NCBI GenBank assembly: GCA_002505805.1
Contig: DAWB01000084.1
Span: 3,242-15,782, forward strand
Length of the DNA stretch: 12,541 nucleotides
Direction of reading: 5' to 3'
Source of the DNA: Methanosaeta sp. UBA80
GTDB taxonomy: Archaea; Halobacteriota; Methanosarcinia; Methanotrichales; Methanotrichaceae
Shown here in pieces: positions 1 to 6,333 of the stretch (position 1 is its first letter; every line of letters starts with the position of its first letter). A program made the translations under genes and the position numbers. The notes under the pieces were generated by a model, which did no database searches, had not been told where the DNA came from, and was given only the letters and a program-made list of their open reading frames with translations.

Positions 1-113
1 ATGGAGACGATCAGGCTGATGGGGGAGATCGATCGGGCTATACCGGGCTGGCCGATAGGGTAAAGGCCAATCAAATCCCCTTGCTCTGCGACACGGATGA
101 CGGACAAATTTAA
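1..113 (+). other. Left edge: possible 3' tail of an unidentified gene
   Basis: Two plus-strand frames are open from the left edge. One starts with an ATG at base 1 and stops at 61-63 (20 codons, mostly G or C in third position). The other runs from base 3 to a TAA at 111-113 (36 codons, with no such third-position bias). Either could be the C-terminus of a gene lying mainly outside the window; the G/C-ending codons slightly favour the first, which would end at 63. I recognise neither peptide. Bases 114-199 are AT-richer and show nothing I can name beyond acting as the upstream region of hicA. Confidence 0.25.
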
Positions 114-199
114 AAAATGTCTTTTTCTGTAATTTGAAAACTGGATGGCCGTCTTCGTCGCTGCATCCTATCCAGAGCCTTAGTTCAAACGAAAAATAG

Positions 200-481
200 A
201 TGAATAAAAACAGCTACAGTTATTCAGGAGTTTCAGGTAGTTCTGGATGGATCCCTTTGGGCTTGTTGAGAAGTGTGAGCGGCAAAGAAGCGATTAAAGC
301 CTTCATCAAAGCAGGCGGAATCCTGCGTCGCGGAAAAGGCGATCACATGAACGTCAAGATGCCAAATGGACAGCTAATAACCATACCCATCTCCGGCGAT
401 CTTAAGATCGGCCTGCTAAAGTCGGCGATTAGGAAGGCTGGGCTGGATGACGAAGAATTTATTATGCTCTTGGAGGAATGA
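200..481 (+). CDS. hicA: HicA-type toxin, mRNA interferase (type II toxin-antitoxin)
   Basis: HicA toxins are small dsRBD-fold ribonucleases that cleave mRNA and are neutralised by HicB. From about residue 24 the protein matches the family: an N-terminal SVSGKEAIKAF helix start, a RRGKGDHMNVKM strand carrying the conserved active-site His (H49), a TIPIS strand, and the closing AGLDDEEFIMLL helix. The first 22 or so residues (Ser/Tyr/Gly-rich) are not normal for HicA. The true start may therefore be one of the paired TTG codons at 263 or 266, giving about 72 residues, a typical family length. The ATG at 200 has no clear ribosome binding site. The gene is followed six bases later by hicB, the usual toxin-first order. 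Regulation is probably by HicB or the complex, but I see no clear operator. Base composition is AT-richer than the following operons, consistent with acquisition by transfer. Confidence 0.85.
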   Translation: MNKNSYSYSGVSGSSGWIPLGLLRSVSGKEAIKAFIKAGGILRRGKGDHMNVKMPNGQLITIPISGDLKIGLLKSAIRKAGLDDEEFIMLLEE

Positions 482-487
482 TTAGAT

Positions 488-715
488 ATGGAATATACCA
501 TTCTAGTGCATCAGGCTGAGGAGGGTGGCTTCTGGTCCGAGGTCCCCGTACTTCCCGGATGCTATTCTCAGGGTGAGACAATAGATGAAGCCTTGCACAA
601 TGCCAAGGAAGCCATCGAATCCTACCTAATCGCCTTGAAAGAAGATTTGGTAGCGGCCCCAATCGAAGAGAGCCTATTCATAGGAAAGGTTAAAGTTGAA
701 GTTGCGGGCCTGTGA
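488..715 (+). CDS. hicB: HicB-type antitoxin (type II toxin-antitoxin)
   Basis: This 75-residue protein has the partial RNase H-like fold core of HicB antitoxins. The hallmark segments are EGGFWSEVPVLPGCYSQGET (residues 12-31) followed by a helix, DEALHNAKEAIESYLIALKE (33-52). It would bind HicA and block its active-site His. It lacks the C-terminal ribbon-helix-helix or HTH DNA-binding domain of longer HicB proteins, so autoregulation by this protein alone is uncertain. The start ATG lies six bases after the hicA stop. A GGAGG at 472-476, inside the 3' end of hicA, is 11 bases upstream and is the likely ribosome binding site, which suggests translational coupling. Confidence 0.88.
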   Translation: MEYTILVHQAEEGGFWSEVPVLPGCYSQGETIDEALHNAKEAIESYLIALKEDLVAAPIEESLFIGKVKVEVAGL

Positions 716-762
716 TCCTGCGTGACGCTGGCAGAAGTGATCCTAAGCAAATCAATTTGTTC

Positions 763-808
763 GTCATAGATGACCCAGATTCATAAAATATTTTTTTCAA
801 TAATATTT
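763..808 (+). terminator. Probable transcription terminator after hicAB
   Basis: A short inverted repeat (GTCAT at 763-767, ATGAC at 770-774) is followed by a run of seven T (791-797). That run sits inside a second, AT-only inverted repeat, AAATATT at 786-792 and AATATTT at 802-808. A T-tract is the main signal for archaeal intrinsic termination. The position about 75 bases after the hicB stop fits, with no plus-strand gene until 1989. The stretch 716-918 holds nothing else I can support; the minus-strand epimerase also ends into it. Confidence 0.4.
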
Positions 809-918
809 AGGAGATCCAGGAATAGATATGTTGGTAATCGACTTCTTCGGCCTTCTCTGATCAAGCGTATAATTCTCCGTTGCAGCATTTCTTGGTTGTG
901 AATGTTGTGCTACGGAGT

Positions 919-1884
919 CTATGATCCGCTCGATCCGTCGCTCAGCAGAGCCTCTACCGCCGATTGGATGGCCTGTGCTGAGCCGCCCTTTGCCCTCCAG
1001 CCCAGGCCCTTGATCTTCTCCAGAGAGAGAAGCATAACCCGGACATCCCCCTTCCAGCCCCGGCCCTCATCGCCGCCGGTATAGCGGTAAGAGACTTCCT
1101 TCAGGCCCATCAGGCGGACGACGATATCTGCGATCTCCGTCACATCCACGGAGTCCTCCGAGCCTATGTTGAAGAGGCTGACCATTTCGTCTGAGGCTTG
1201 TAGGCATAGCAGCATGGCCTCAACGCAGTCCTTGACCTCCAGATAGGACTTCTTCTGCCTGCCGGACCCGAGGATCTCCAGCTCGGTGGGATTTTCTCGC
1301 AGCTTCCTGATGAAATCAACCAGAACCCCGTGGCTTCCCCTCTCTCCCACGATATTGGCAAAGCGGTAGATCCAGGCCTGCATATCGAAGGTATGGCAGT
1401 AAGATGATATGAGGGCCTCGCAGGCAAGCTTGGAGGCTCCGTAAAGGGAGATGGGCAAAAGAGGCCCATACTCCTCCGGGGTGGGTATCTGCTTCGCCTC
1501 TCCGTAAACCGTGGATGTGGAGGTGAAGGCTATCTTCTTCACCTTAGCCCTTCTCATGGCCTCCAGCAAATTGTGAGTGGCCATGATATTCTGCCTCAGA
1601 TGAACGCTTGGATCGAGGGCGCCCAGCCTGACATCGGGATTTGCCGCCAGATGAAACACCATATCCTTCCCCGCCAGAGCCTCGGGGAGAGCATCCGCCT
1701 GGAGCAGATCGGCCTCTATAAGACGGAAATTGGATCTTCCCATATAGCCGGCCAGTCTCTCTCTCTTTCCGGAGCTGAAATTGTCCAGAACGGTCACATC
1801 GTTATCCGGCAGCAGTCTATCCAGCAGATGGCTGCCTATAAATCCTGCCCCTCCGGTTATGAGAATTGAAGATCCACTAGCCAT
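919..1884 (-). CDS. NAD-dependent sugar-nucleotide epimerase/dehydratase (extended SDR, GalE-like)
   Basis: This 321-residue cytoplasmic enzyme belongs to the extended short-chain dehydrogenase family that epimerises or dehydrates UDP-/dTDP-sugars. Visible hallmarks are the N-terminal Rossmann motif TGGAGFIGS (residues 10-18), the acidic ribose-binding turn VLDNFSSGKRE (32-42), HLAANPDVR (78-86), the active-site STST stretch before VYGE (122-129), and the catalytic YGASK with Y148 and K152. The C-terminal part carries the family's substrate-loop features, such as RFANIVGERGSHGVL (174-188). UDP-glucose 4-epimerase is the closest familiar type, but related archaeal proteins act on several sugar nucleotides, so the substrate is not assigned. 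The gene stands alone on the minus strand, divergent from the tungstate operon. Surface glycan or exopolysaccharide precursor supply is a reasonable role by family. Its ATG at 1884 has only a weak AGGT upstream. Confidence 0.88.
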   Translation of the reverse strand: MASGSSILITGGAGFIGSHLLDRLLPDNDVTVLDNFSSGKRERLAGYMGRSNFRLIEADLLQADALPEALAGKDMVFHLAANPDVRLGALDPSVHLRQNIMATHNLLEAMRRAKVKKIAFTSTSTVYGEAKQIPTPEEYGPLLPISLYGASKLACEALISSYCHTFDMQAWIYRFANIVGERGSHGVLVDFIRKLRENPTELEILGSGRQKKSYLEVKDCVEAMLLCLQASDEMVSLFNIGSEDSVDVTEIADIVVRLMGLKEVSYRYTGGDEGRGWKGDVRVMLLSLEKIKGLGWRAKGGSAQAIQSAVEALLSDGSSGS

Positions 1885-1912
1885 GACCTGCTAAAAAGAG
1901 AGTGGCGATGAG

Positions 1913-1975
1913 AAAAAGCTTTCCCCTTTTCCATCCCTCCATTCAGTTGATCTGATTCATTAACATAAGCTTTTT
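1913..1975. promoter_or_regulatory. Divergent promoter region with 9-bp inverted repeat
   Basis: The 104 bases between the epimerase and tungstate-transporter starts contain AAAAAGCTT at 1913-1921 and its exact inverse AAGCTTTTT at 1967-1975. Each copy runs into the T-rich tract expected of a TATA-like element for the gene it faces: TTTTTATGG ahead of tupA, and GCTTTTTC on the minus strand ahead of the epimerase. They may be two similar promoter elements or a repeated regulator site. On the tupA side the box centre (about 1974) predicts a transcript start near 2000, ten bases before the second in-frame ATG of tupA. Confidence 0.4.
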
Positions 1976-1988
1976 ATGGACAGCAGAT

Positions 1989-2930
1989 ATGCTTTCAAAG
2001 GGATTGCTTATGCAGAGAACTTTAAAGATATCGATGTTTTTGATTGCATTGATCACAGTCAGTGCAGCCCTTTCTGCCGCAGATGAGGGCAGGCTGAAGA
2101 TCGCCACCACCAGCAGCCTGTATGATACCGGCCTGCTGGAGACCATCGTGGACCAATTCTCAGAAGAGAATAGCGCCACAGTGCAGATTCCCTCCCACGG
2201 CGGCACAGGAATCGCTATTGCCGCCGGCCAGAAGGGAGACGTGGATCTGCTCATAGTCCATGATAAGGCCCGGGAGGTCAAATTCATTGAAGAGGAAGAC
2301 GGCCTGGAGAGGCGGTGCTTTGCTTACAACTACTTCTATATCGTGGGCCCCGAGGATGATCCGGCGGGCGTCACAGGACTGAACGCCTCCCAGGCCTTCA
2401 AGAGCATAATGGAAAAAGGGCTCTCCAACCCCGATCAGGTCAAGTTCATCACCAGGGGCGACCTCTCCGGAACTCATTCCAAAGAGCAGTCTCTCTGGAA
2501 GGCAGCCGGATACAACTACTCCGCCGTCAACACCTCCGGCCCCTGGTATGTGGATGCAGGCAGCCCTATGGGTGCAACCCTGATCATGGCTAATGAAAAG
2601 TCGGCCTATACCCTCACCGATATGTCCACCTTCATGGCCTACAAGGGCAATCTTACTCTGGTCCCCCTGATAGAAGGCGGCGATGAACTGCTCAATGTCT
2701 ATTCCGCCATAGCCATCAATCCGGAGAAGCATCCTGGAGTCAACTGCCAGCTTGCCAATCAGTTCATAGATTACCTGGTCTCTCCGGAGTGCCAGGAGAT
2801 CATAGGCACTTATGGCCAGGAGCAATACGGAAAGCCGCTCTTCTTTAAGGGAGAAGGCAACTGCGAGGTAATGGGCTGCTCCGCCGAGGAGTGCGTCGTT
2901 CCCACCCAGGCAGGCTGCGCCCAGGCCTGA
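1989..2930 (+). CDS. tupA: Tungstate ABC transporter substrate-binding protein (TupA type)
   Basis: This is the extracytoplasmic binding protein that captures tungstate for the membrane permease. Family features include TTSSLYDTGLLETI (residues 40-53, the anion-binding N-terminal motif), GDVDLLIVHDKAREVKF (83-99), RGDLSGTH (156-163), and the stretch MGATLIMANEKSAYTLTD (194-211), followed by INPEKHP (243-249). A signal peptide is visible: a basic start, a hydrophobic core (about residues 14-28) and SAA-like small residues. The second ATG (2010, codon 8) is preceded by a GGATT and lies ten bases after the predicted transcript start, so the mature reading frame may begin there, giving 306 residues. 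The C-terminus is odd: after the usual end near FFKGEG (285-290) comes a short tail with Cys at 292, 297, 302 and 310. The gene heads an operon with the permease and ATPase. Tungstate rather than molybdate is inferred from family motifs. Confidence 0.87.
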   Translation: MLSKGLLMQRTLKISMFLIALITVSAALSAADEGRLKIATTSSLYDTGLLETIVDQFSEENSATVQIPSHGGTGIAIAAGQKGDVDLLIVHDKAREVKFIEEEDGLERRCFAYNYFYIVGPEDDPAGVTGLNASQAFKSIMEKGLSNPDQVKFITRGDLSGTHSKEQSLWKAAGYNYSAVNTSGPWYVDAGSPMGATLIMANEKSAYTLTDMSTFMAYKGNLTLVPLIEGGDELLNVYSAIAINPEKHPGVNCQLANQFIDYLVSPECQEIIGTYGQEQYGKPLFFKGEGNCEVMGCSAEECVVPTQAGCAQA

Positions 2931-2937
2931 GGGGAGG
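2931..2937 (+). promoter_or_regulatory. Ribosome binding site that fixes a TTG start for the permease
   Basis: GGGGAGG directly follows the tupA stop codon and lies five bases before the TTG at 2943. The next in-frame ATG is about 66 bases further in and would remove conserved N-terminal sequence, so the strong site supports TTG as the start of tupB. Confidence 0.7.
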
Positions 2938-2942
2938 AATAT

Positions 2943-3629
2943 TTGGAGGAGATCTGGAACGGGATATTGAGGGCAGTAGAGCTCATAGTGACCCTCAATC
3001 CCGAGGTCATGGAAATCACCGCCAGGTCTCTTTTTATCTCTTTTACAGCTGTATTTCTGGCCGCAATCATAGACATTCCCCTGGGCGGCCTGATCGAGCT
3101 GAGAAAGTTTCGGGGAAAGAGGGCCCTGGTAGACCTGATTCAAACCCTCTACGGCCTGCCCACAGTGACAGTGGGCCTTTTGGTCTTTCTGCTCTTATCC
3201 CGCTCCGGGCCTTTTGGGAGCCTGGAGCTCTTATACACCCCCACGGGCATGGTCATCGGCCAGATGATCCTCATCTCTCCCATCCTCATCGGCCTGACTA
3301 TCTCTGCCCTGAGGGGGGTCAGCCCTCATATCCGAGATACAGCCATCTCTCTTGGGGCAGATGAGAGCCAGGTCATAAGGACCATAATAAAGGAGGCCCG
3401 ATTTGCAGTCATAGCTGCAGTCCTGATCGGATTTGGCCGGGCTCTATCCGAGGTGGGCGTGGCTATGATGATCGGAGGAAATATCAGGGATTATACCCGG
3501 GTTCTCACCACATCCATTGCTCTCCAGACCTCTATGGGCAATCTGGAGACATCCATGGCTCTGGGAATCATACTGATAGGCATATCCATGATCCTCAATC
3601 TCTCGCTCAGTCGTTTTCAGGGAAGGTAA
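2943..3629 (+). CDS. tupB: Tungstate ABC transporter permease (TupB type)
   Basis: This 228-residue integral membrane protein forms the channel of the tungstate importer. About five hydrophobic segments are visible (roughly residues 28-50, 66-86, 101-121, 155-177 and 203-220). The cytoplasmic coupling (EAA) loop runs as DTAISLGADESQVIRTI and KEA (132-152), with the Gly at 138, followed by GFGRALSEVGVAMMIGG (163-179), which is characteristic of tungstate/molybdate-type permeases. Translation starts at TTG, supported by the ribosome binding site at 2931-2937. It begins 12 bases after tupA and ends one base before tupC, so the three genes are surely co-transcribed and probably translationally coupled. 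Length and composition are normal for the family. Confidence 0.87.
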   Translation: MEEIWNGILRAVELIVTLNPEVMEITARSLFISFTAVFLAAIIDIPLGGLIELRKFRGKRALVDLIQTLYGLPTVTVGLLVFLLLSRSGPFGSLELLYTPTGMVIGQMILISPILIGLTISALRGVSPHIRDTAISLGADESQVIRTIIKEARFAVIAAVLIGFGRALSEVGVAMMIGGNIRDYTRVLTTSIALQTSMGNLETSMALGIILIGISMILNLSLSRFQGR

Positions 3630-3630
3630 C

Positions 3631-4371
3631 ATGGCCTTTCTTGAGATCCGAGATCTGGGAAAAAGCTACGGCCAGGCACAGATCCTGAAAGATATCAACC
3701 TCGGCGTGGAGAAGGGAGAGATCCTGGGGCTGATAGGTCCCACCGGCTCGGGAAAGAGCACATTGCTCCGTCTGATCGATCTTCTGGAAGAGCCGAGCCG
3801 GGGCACCATCATACTGGAAGGCCGGGCCGTCTCCGGCCGTCCGGAGAAGGAGAGGATAGCAGCACGCCGCCGCATGGCCATGGTCTTTCAAAAGCCGGTA
3901 ATGTTCAAGTCAAATGTTCTGGATAACGTCACCTTCGGGCTCATGGTCCGGAGAGAGGGCCAGGCGGAGCAGAGAAAAGAGAAAGCCAGGGCTGCTCTTC
4001 AGGCTGTGGGCCTCTCCGGATATGAGAGCCGCGATGCCAATACCCTCTCCGGTGGAGAGATGCAGAGAATAGCCCTGGCGAGAGCCATCGTCCTGGAGCC
4101 GGAGCTATTGCTCCTGGATGAGCCCACGGCAAATCTGGATCCCAGAAGCGCATCGGCCATCGACAGCCTGCTGCAAAGCCTGGCGGGAGGAAGGACGGCG
4201 GTGATCCTCGCCACTCATAATATGATGCAGTGTCGCAAGTTAGCTGATAGGGTAGCGGTGCTGGTGGAAGGGAGAATTACTGCTCTGGGAGGAAGCGAGG
4301 ACATCCTGGGCCAGGAAAAGAGGAGCGGCACGAGCGGATGGAAGGTTCCAGGATCTGATCTGCCCTGGTGA
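3631..4371 (+). CDS. tupC: Tungstate ABC transporter ATP-binding protein (TupC type)
   Basis: This cytoplasmic ATPase powers tungstate import through TupB. All nucleotide-binding elements are intact: Walker A GPTGSGKST (residues 36-44), Q-loop Q87, ABC signature LSGGE (139-143), Walker B ending LLLLDEP (159-165) with catalytic E164, and H-loop H196 in ATHN. The protein has 246 residues and lacks the C-terminal TOBE/MOP molybdate-binding domain found in ModC, which fits a TupC-type partner. The ATG follows the tupB stop by one base, and a GGAAGG at 3621-3626 inside tupB serves as ribosome binding site. The last 20 or so residues are variable and unremarkable. Substrate assignment rests on its operon with a TupA-type binding protein; by itself it could be called a generic phosphate/tungstate-class ATPase. 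Confidence 0.88.
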   Translation: MAFLEIRDLGKSYGQAQILKDINLGVEKGEILGLIGPTGSGKSTLLRLIDLLEEPSRGTIILEGRAVSGRPEKERIAARRRMAMVFQKPVMFKSNVLDNVTFGLMVRREGQAEQRKEKARAALQAVGLSGYESRDANTLSGGEMQRIALARAIVLEPELLLLDEPTANLDPRSASAIDSLLQSLAGGRTAVILATHNMMQCRKLADRVAVLVEGRITALGGSEDILGQEKRSGTSGWKVPGSDLPW

Positions 4372-4407
4372 AACCTAGACTAAACCGATTAAACAAATGA
4401 TGGCTTC

Positions 4408-5148
4408 CTACCCCAACCACGCATATCGAATGGCACTTTCCGGGCAATGGTCCACGCAGCAGCCGCATAGTATGCACTCAGAATTCTCCATCTTTTCCTG
4501 CCGGACCATATCATTCACATCCAGGCTCATGGGACAGCTTTCTGAGCATCTCCTGCAGTCTGTACAGCGATCCTTTTCCTCTGAGAGGTGGAGCGCCGGC
4601 CAGGCGAAGATATTTCCCATCTTTCTTCCCAGTATCATTATCACTGCTATGGGGCAGAAATAATGACAGAAGCCCCGCTTTCCCCCCAGCCAGGCAAATA
4701 CGGTGAAGAATGCGATTTGGACAAAGAATATGATATGTGAACCAGCTCTGGCTATGGCTATCCCATTTTCCGTGCCATAAAACGGTTCTATGGCCTCTAT
4801 CCCTCCTGCGGAGTTTATTGCGGAGATCAGGGGGACTAAAATGATGACCAGGAACAGGAGATACTTGAGCCATTTCAGCCTTCCCGGCTTAACCGGTTTA
4901 TTATTTATCTGGAAATAAATCTCCTGCAGTCCCCCTCCCGGACAGAGCCAGCCACACCAGAGCCTGCCTAAGAATAGTGAACTGAGGAAGAATAGAATAA
5001 AGATTATCAGGCCGCCGGAAGCAATCCCTTTTGATGCCGCTTCGATTATTATGGGACAGGATATATAAGCAAATGTAGCCGGCAATAGCAGAAATGAGAA
5101 TATGATCAAAGCCTTCCTCAGCTTCTGCCTATTTATGAAATTTTTCAT
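4408..5148 (-). CDS. Membrane-bound polyferredoxin, NapH/CcoG-like 4Fe-4S protein
   Basis: This 246-residue membrane protein probably passes electrons between the membrane and cytoplasmic carriers. Hydrophobic segments lie near residues 13-32, 46-62, 95-113 and 136-154, with a possible fifth at 166-174. Two CxxxC(P) motifs follow membrane segments, C65-C69 (CGWLCPGG) and C161-C165 (CHYFCP), as in NapH, NosR and CcoG relatives. The C-terminus holds two classical 4Fe-4S clusters: C195/C198/C201/C205 and C225/C228/C231/C235. The positive-inside rule places the N-terminus, the CxxxCP motifs and the ferredoxin domain on the cytoplasmic side. The gene stands alone, converging on the tungstate operon with a 36-base gap. 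No oxidoreductase partner is in the window, so donor and acceptor are unknown. A TATA-like element 27 bases before the ATG and the absence of a ribosome binding site suggest a leaderless mRNA. Confidence 0.85.
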   Translation of the reverse strand: MKNFINRQKLRKALIIFSFLLLPATFAYISCPIIIEAASKGIASGGLIIFILFFLSSLFLGRLWCGWLCPGGGLQEIYFQINNKPVKPGRLKWLKYLLFLVIILVPLISAINSAGGIEAIEPFYGTENGIAIARAGSHIIFFVQIAFFTVFAWLGGKRGFCHYFCPIAVIMILGRKMGNIFAWPALHLSEEKDRCTDCRRCSESCPMSLDVNDMVRQEKMENSECILCGCCVDHCPESAIRYAWLG

Positions 5149-5171
5149 ATAGATATGAGTAATGGCTGATG

Positions 5172-5180
5172 ATATTAATA
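5172..5180 (-). promoter_or_regulatory. TATA-like element for the polyferredoxin gene
   Basis: On the minus strand this reads TATTAATAT. Its centre is about 27 bases upstream of the ATG at 5148, the standard archaeal TATA-to-start distance, so transcription should begin at or next to the start codon. Confidence 0.45.
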
Positions 5181-5275
5181 GCTATCTAGCGATCGAATTT
5201 TAGGGACTCGATTCTATTTCGTTTACCGGTTTTGCGAGGAAAGGCTTCTCTTCTCATCATGATCTTTCTCTAAAA

Positions 5276-5286
5276 TCAAATATATT
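5276..5286 (+). promoter_or_regulatory. TATA-like element ahead of the marker 9 operon
   Basis: The AT-rich AAATATAT core lies at 5278-5285. A start about 26 bases downstream (near 5308) would leave a leader of about 36 bases before the ATG at 5344. It is the only good candidate in the 195-base divergent gap 5149-5343. Confidence 0.35.
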
Positions 5287-5315
5287 CAGAGGTGGCATCG
5301 GTAGCGAAAGGCTGA

Positions 5316-5328
5316 TATCTTCAAGATA
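5316..5328 (+). promoter_or_regulatory. 13-bp palindrome in the marker 9 operon leader
   Basis: TATCTT-C-AAGATA is a perfect 6-bp inverted repeat around one central base. It is placed between the predicted transcript start (near 5308) and the start codon at 5344. The symmetry suits a dimeric repressor site. An RNA hairpin is unlikely because a one-base loop cannot close. Confidence 0.35.
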
Positions 5329-5343
5329 CAGATCAGTTGGGCG

Positions 5344-6330
5344 ATGCTTGAAGTAGGATATCTGCATATTGATAACCCCATTGCGATTATTTCTTCCCAT
5401 AAACATCCGGAGACGGAGGTTGCTGCAGGACTTCTACTGCTGGATGGATTTGACCTGGATGATGTATCCCTGCAGAAGATGCAGGAGAGCATAGAAAGCT
5501 ACAATGCTGTCGAGAAAGACGCCTTAAAGACAAGAGCTATGGGCATCTGCGCCACCTGCTCCCGAGACGAGCCGCTGCTGGAGGCGGCCAAGCTGGCCAG
5601 CCGCAATCTCTGTCTGCTCGATTTGAGGCTGTCCAAGATTCGAGATCCCATACGCCTGCTGGAGCTTATTCCCCGCCTAAAGCGCTGCGGCGTCACCCTT
5701 TCTTTGCGAATCAGGCCGGAGGATCTCTCCAATGAGCTATTGGAGAAGCTTCAGGAGAGTGAGCTGGATATAATCCATCTTGACCTGAGGGGCCTGAATG
5801 GGGCCGGTCCTAAGATGGTGAAAAAGGCCAAAGACTGCCGGGGTCCGGTGGTGATGGCCCTTGCAGATATCGGCGAATTTGATGATGCCAGGGTCCTCAT
5901 GGCCATGGGAGCGGATGTGGTCTCCTTGCGGGGAGCAGATCCGGAATTTGCCCAGTGGCTCTCCCTGGCCATGAAGGAGTATGACTCTATCAGCGGCTGG
6001 GGCAATGCGCCCAAGCACATCTGCGCCGGGGGTGACCTGCGCGGCCTGGCCTTCTGCTGTCCTCCGGTCAAGCACTGCGCCGTTTTAGGGGCTCTGAAGA
6101 AGGCGGGAATGACTCCAGAGGAGTTTGTGGCCAGGAAGCTGGCTCTAGCCAGGGGAACTCCTCTGGAGAAGGGCGAGGGAACCTGCTTCGGAAGCCTGGT
6201 CTGGTGCTGCAAAGCCAGCAAGATGTGCTACCTGCGGGAAGCGGCCATGCAGAAGATAGGCCTCTCAGACAGGGAGTATATGGAGCTGAAAAAGAAGCTG
6301 GCGGAGGACCTGCTTCGCCCGTCCTGCTGA
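5344..6330 (+). CDS. Methanogenesis marker 9 domain-containing protein
   Basis: Marker 9 proteins are found in methanogens and their relatives, and their reaction is not established. The diagnostic C-terminal domain spans about residues 226-325 of 328. It contains two cysteine groups of similar layout: C227, C238, C239, C245 (in CAGGDLRGLAFCCPPVKHC) and C281, C288, C289, C295 (in CFGSLVWCCKASKMC). These could hold iron-sulfur clusters or another metal. C69 and C72 (GICATC) add a further pair, and C328 is the last residue. The N-terminal two thirds show alternating strands and helices (for example DIIHLDLRG 142-150, DVVSLRGADP 191-200), suggestive of a TIM-barrel-like fold. No membrane segment or signal is seen. 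The ATG at 5344 is the first possible ATG after an in-frame stop at 5302, though its ribosome binding site is weak. It heads a tight run with the CitG-like gene three bases downstream. Confidence 0.88.
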   Translation: MLEVGYLHIDNPIAIISSHKHPETEVAAGLLLLDGFDLDDVSLQKMQESIESYNAVEKDALKTRAMGICATCSRDEPLLEAAKLASRNLCLLDLRLSKIRDPIRLLELIPRLKRCGVTLSLRIRPEDLSNELLEKLQESELDIIHLDLRGLNGAGPKMVKKAKDCRGPVVMALADIGEFDDARVLMAMGADVVSLRGADPEFAQWLSLAMKEYDSISGWGNAPKHICAGGDLRGLAFCCPPVKHCAVLGALKKAGMTPEEFVARKLALARGTPLEKGEGTCFGSLVWCCKASKMCYLREAAMQKIGLSDREYMELKKKLAEDLLRPSC

Positions 6331-6333
6331 GCC

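Noticed and set aside
828..860. Ten-codon plus-strand frame after a GGAGATCC
   Set aside because: It has a ribosome-binding-like sequence, but the peptide is too short to judge and no function or conservation can be argued.
902..1084. Plus-strand 60-codon frame
   Set aside because: Antisense to the C-terminus of the epimerase, with a Pro/Arg/Ser-rich peptide typical of shadow frames.
2160..3143. Minus-strand open frame of 327 codons
   Set aside because: It lies opposite the well-supported tupA and tupB genes and has no recognisable motif; a shadow of their codon bias.
3631..4371. Molybdate (ModC) rather than tungstate ATPase
   Set aside because: No C-terminal molybdate-binding domain is present and the operon's binding protein carries TupA-type motifs.
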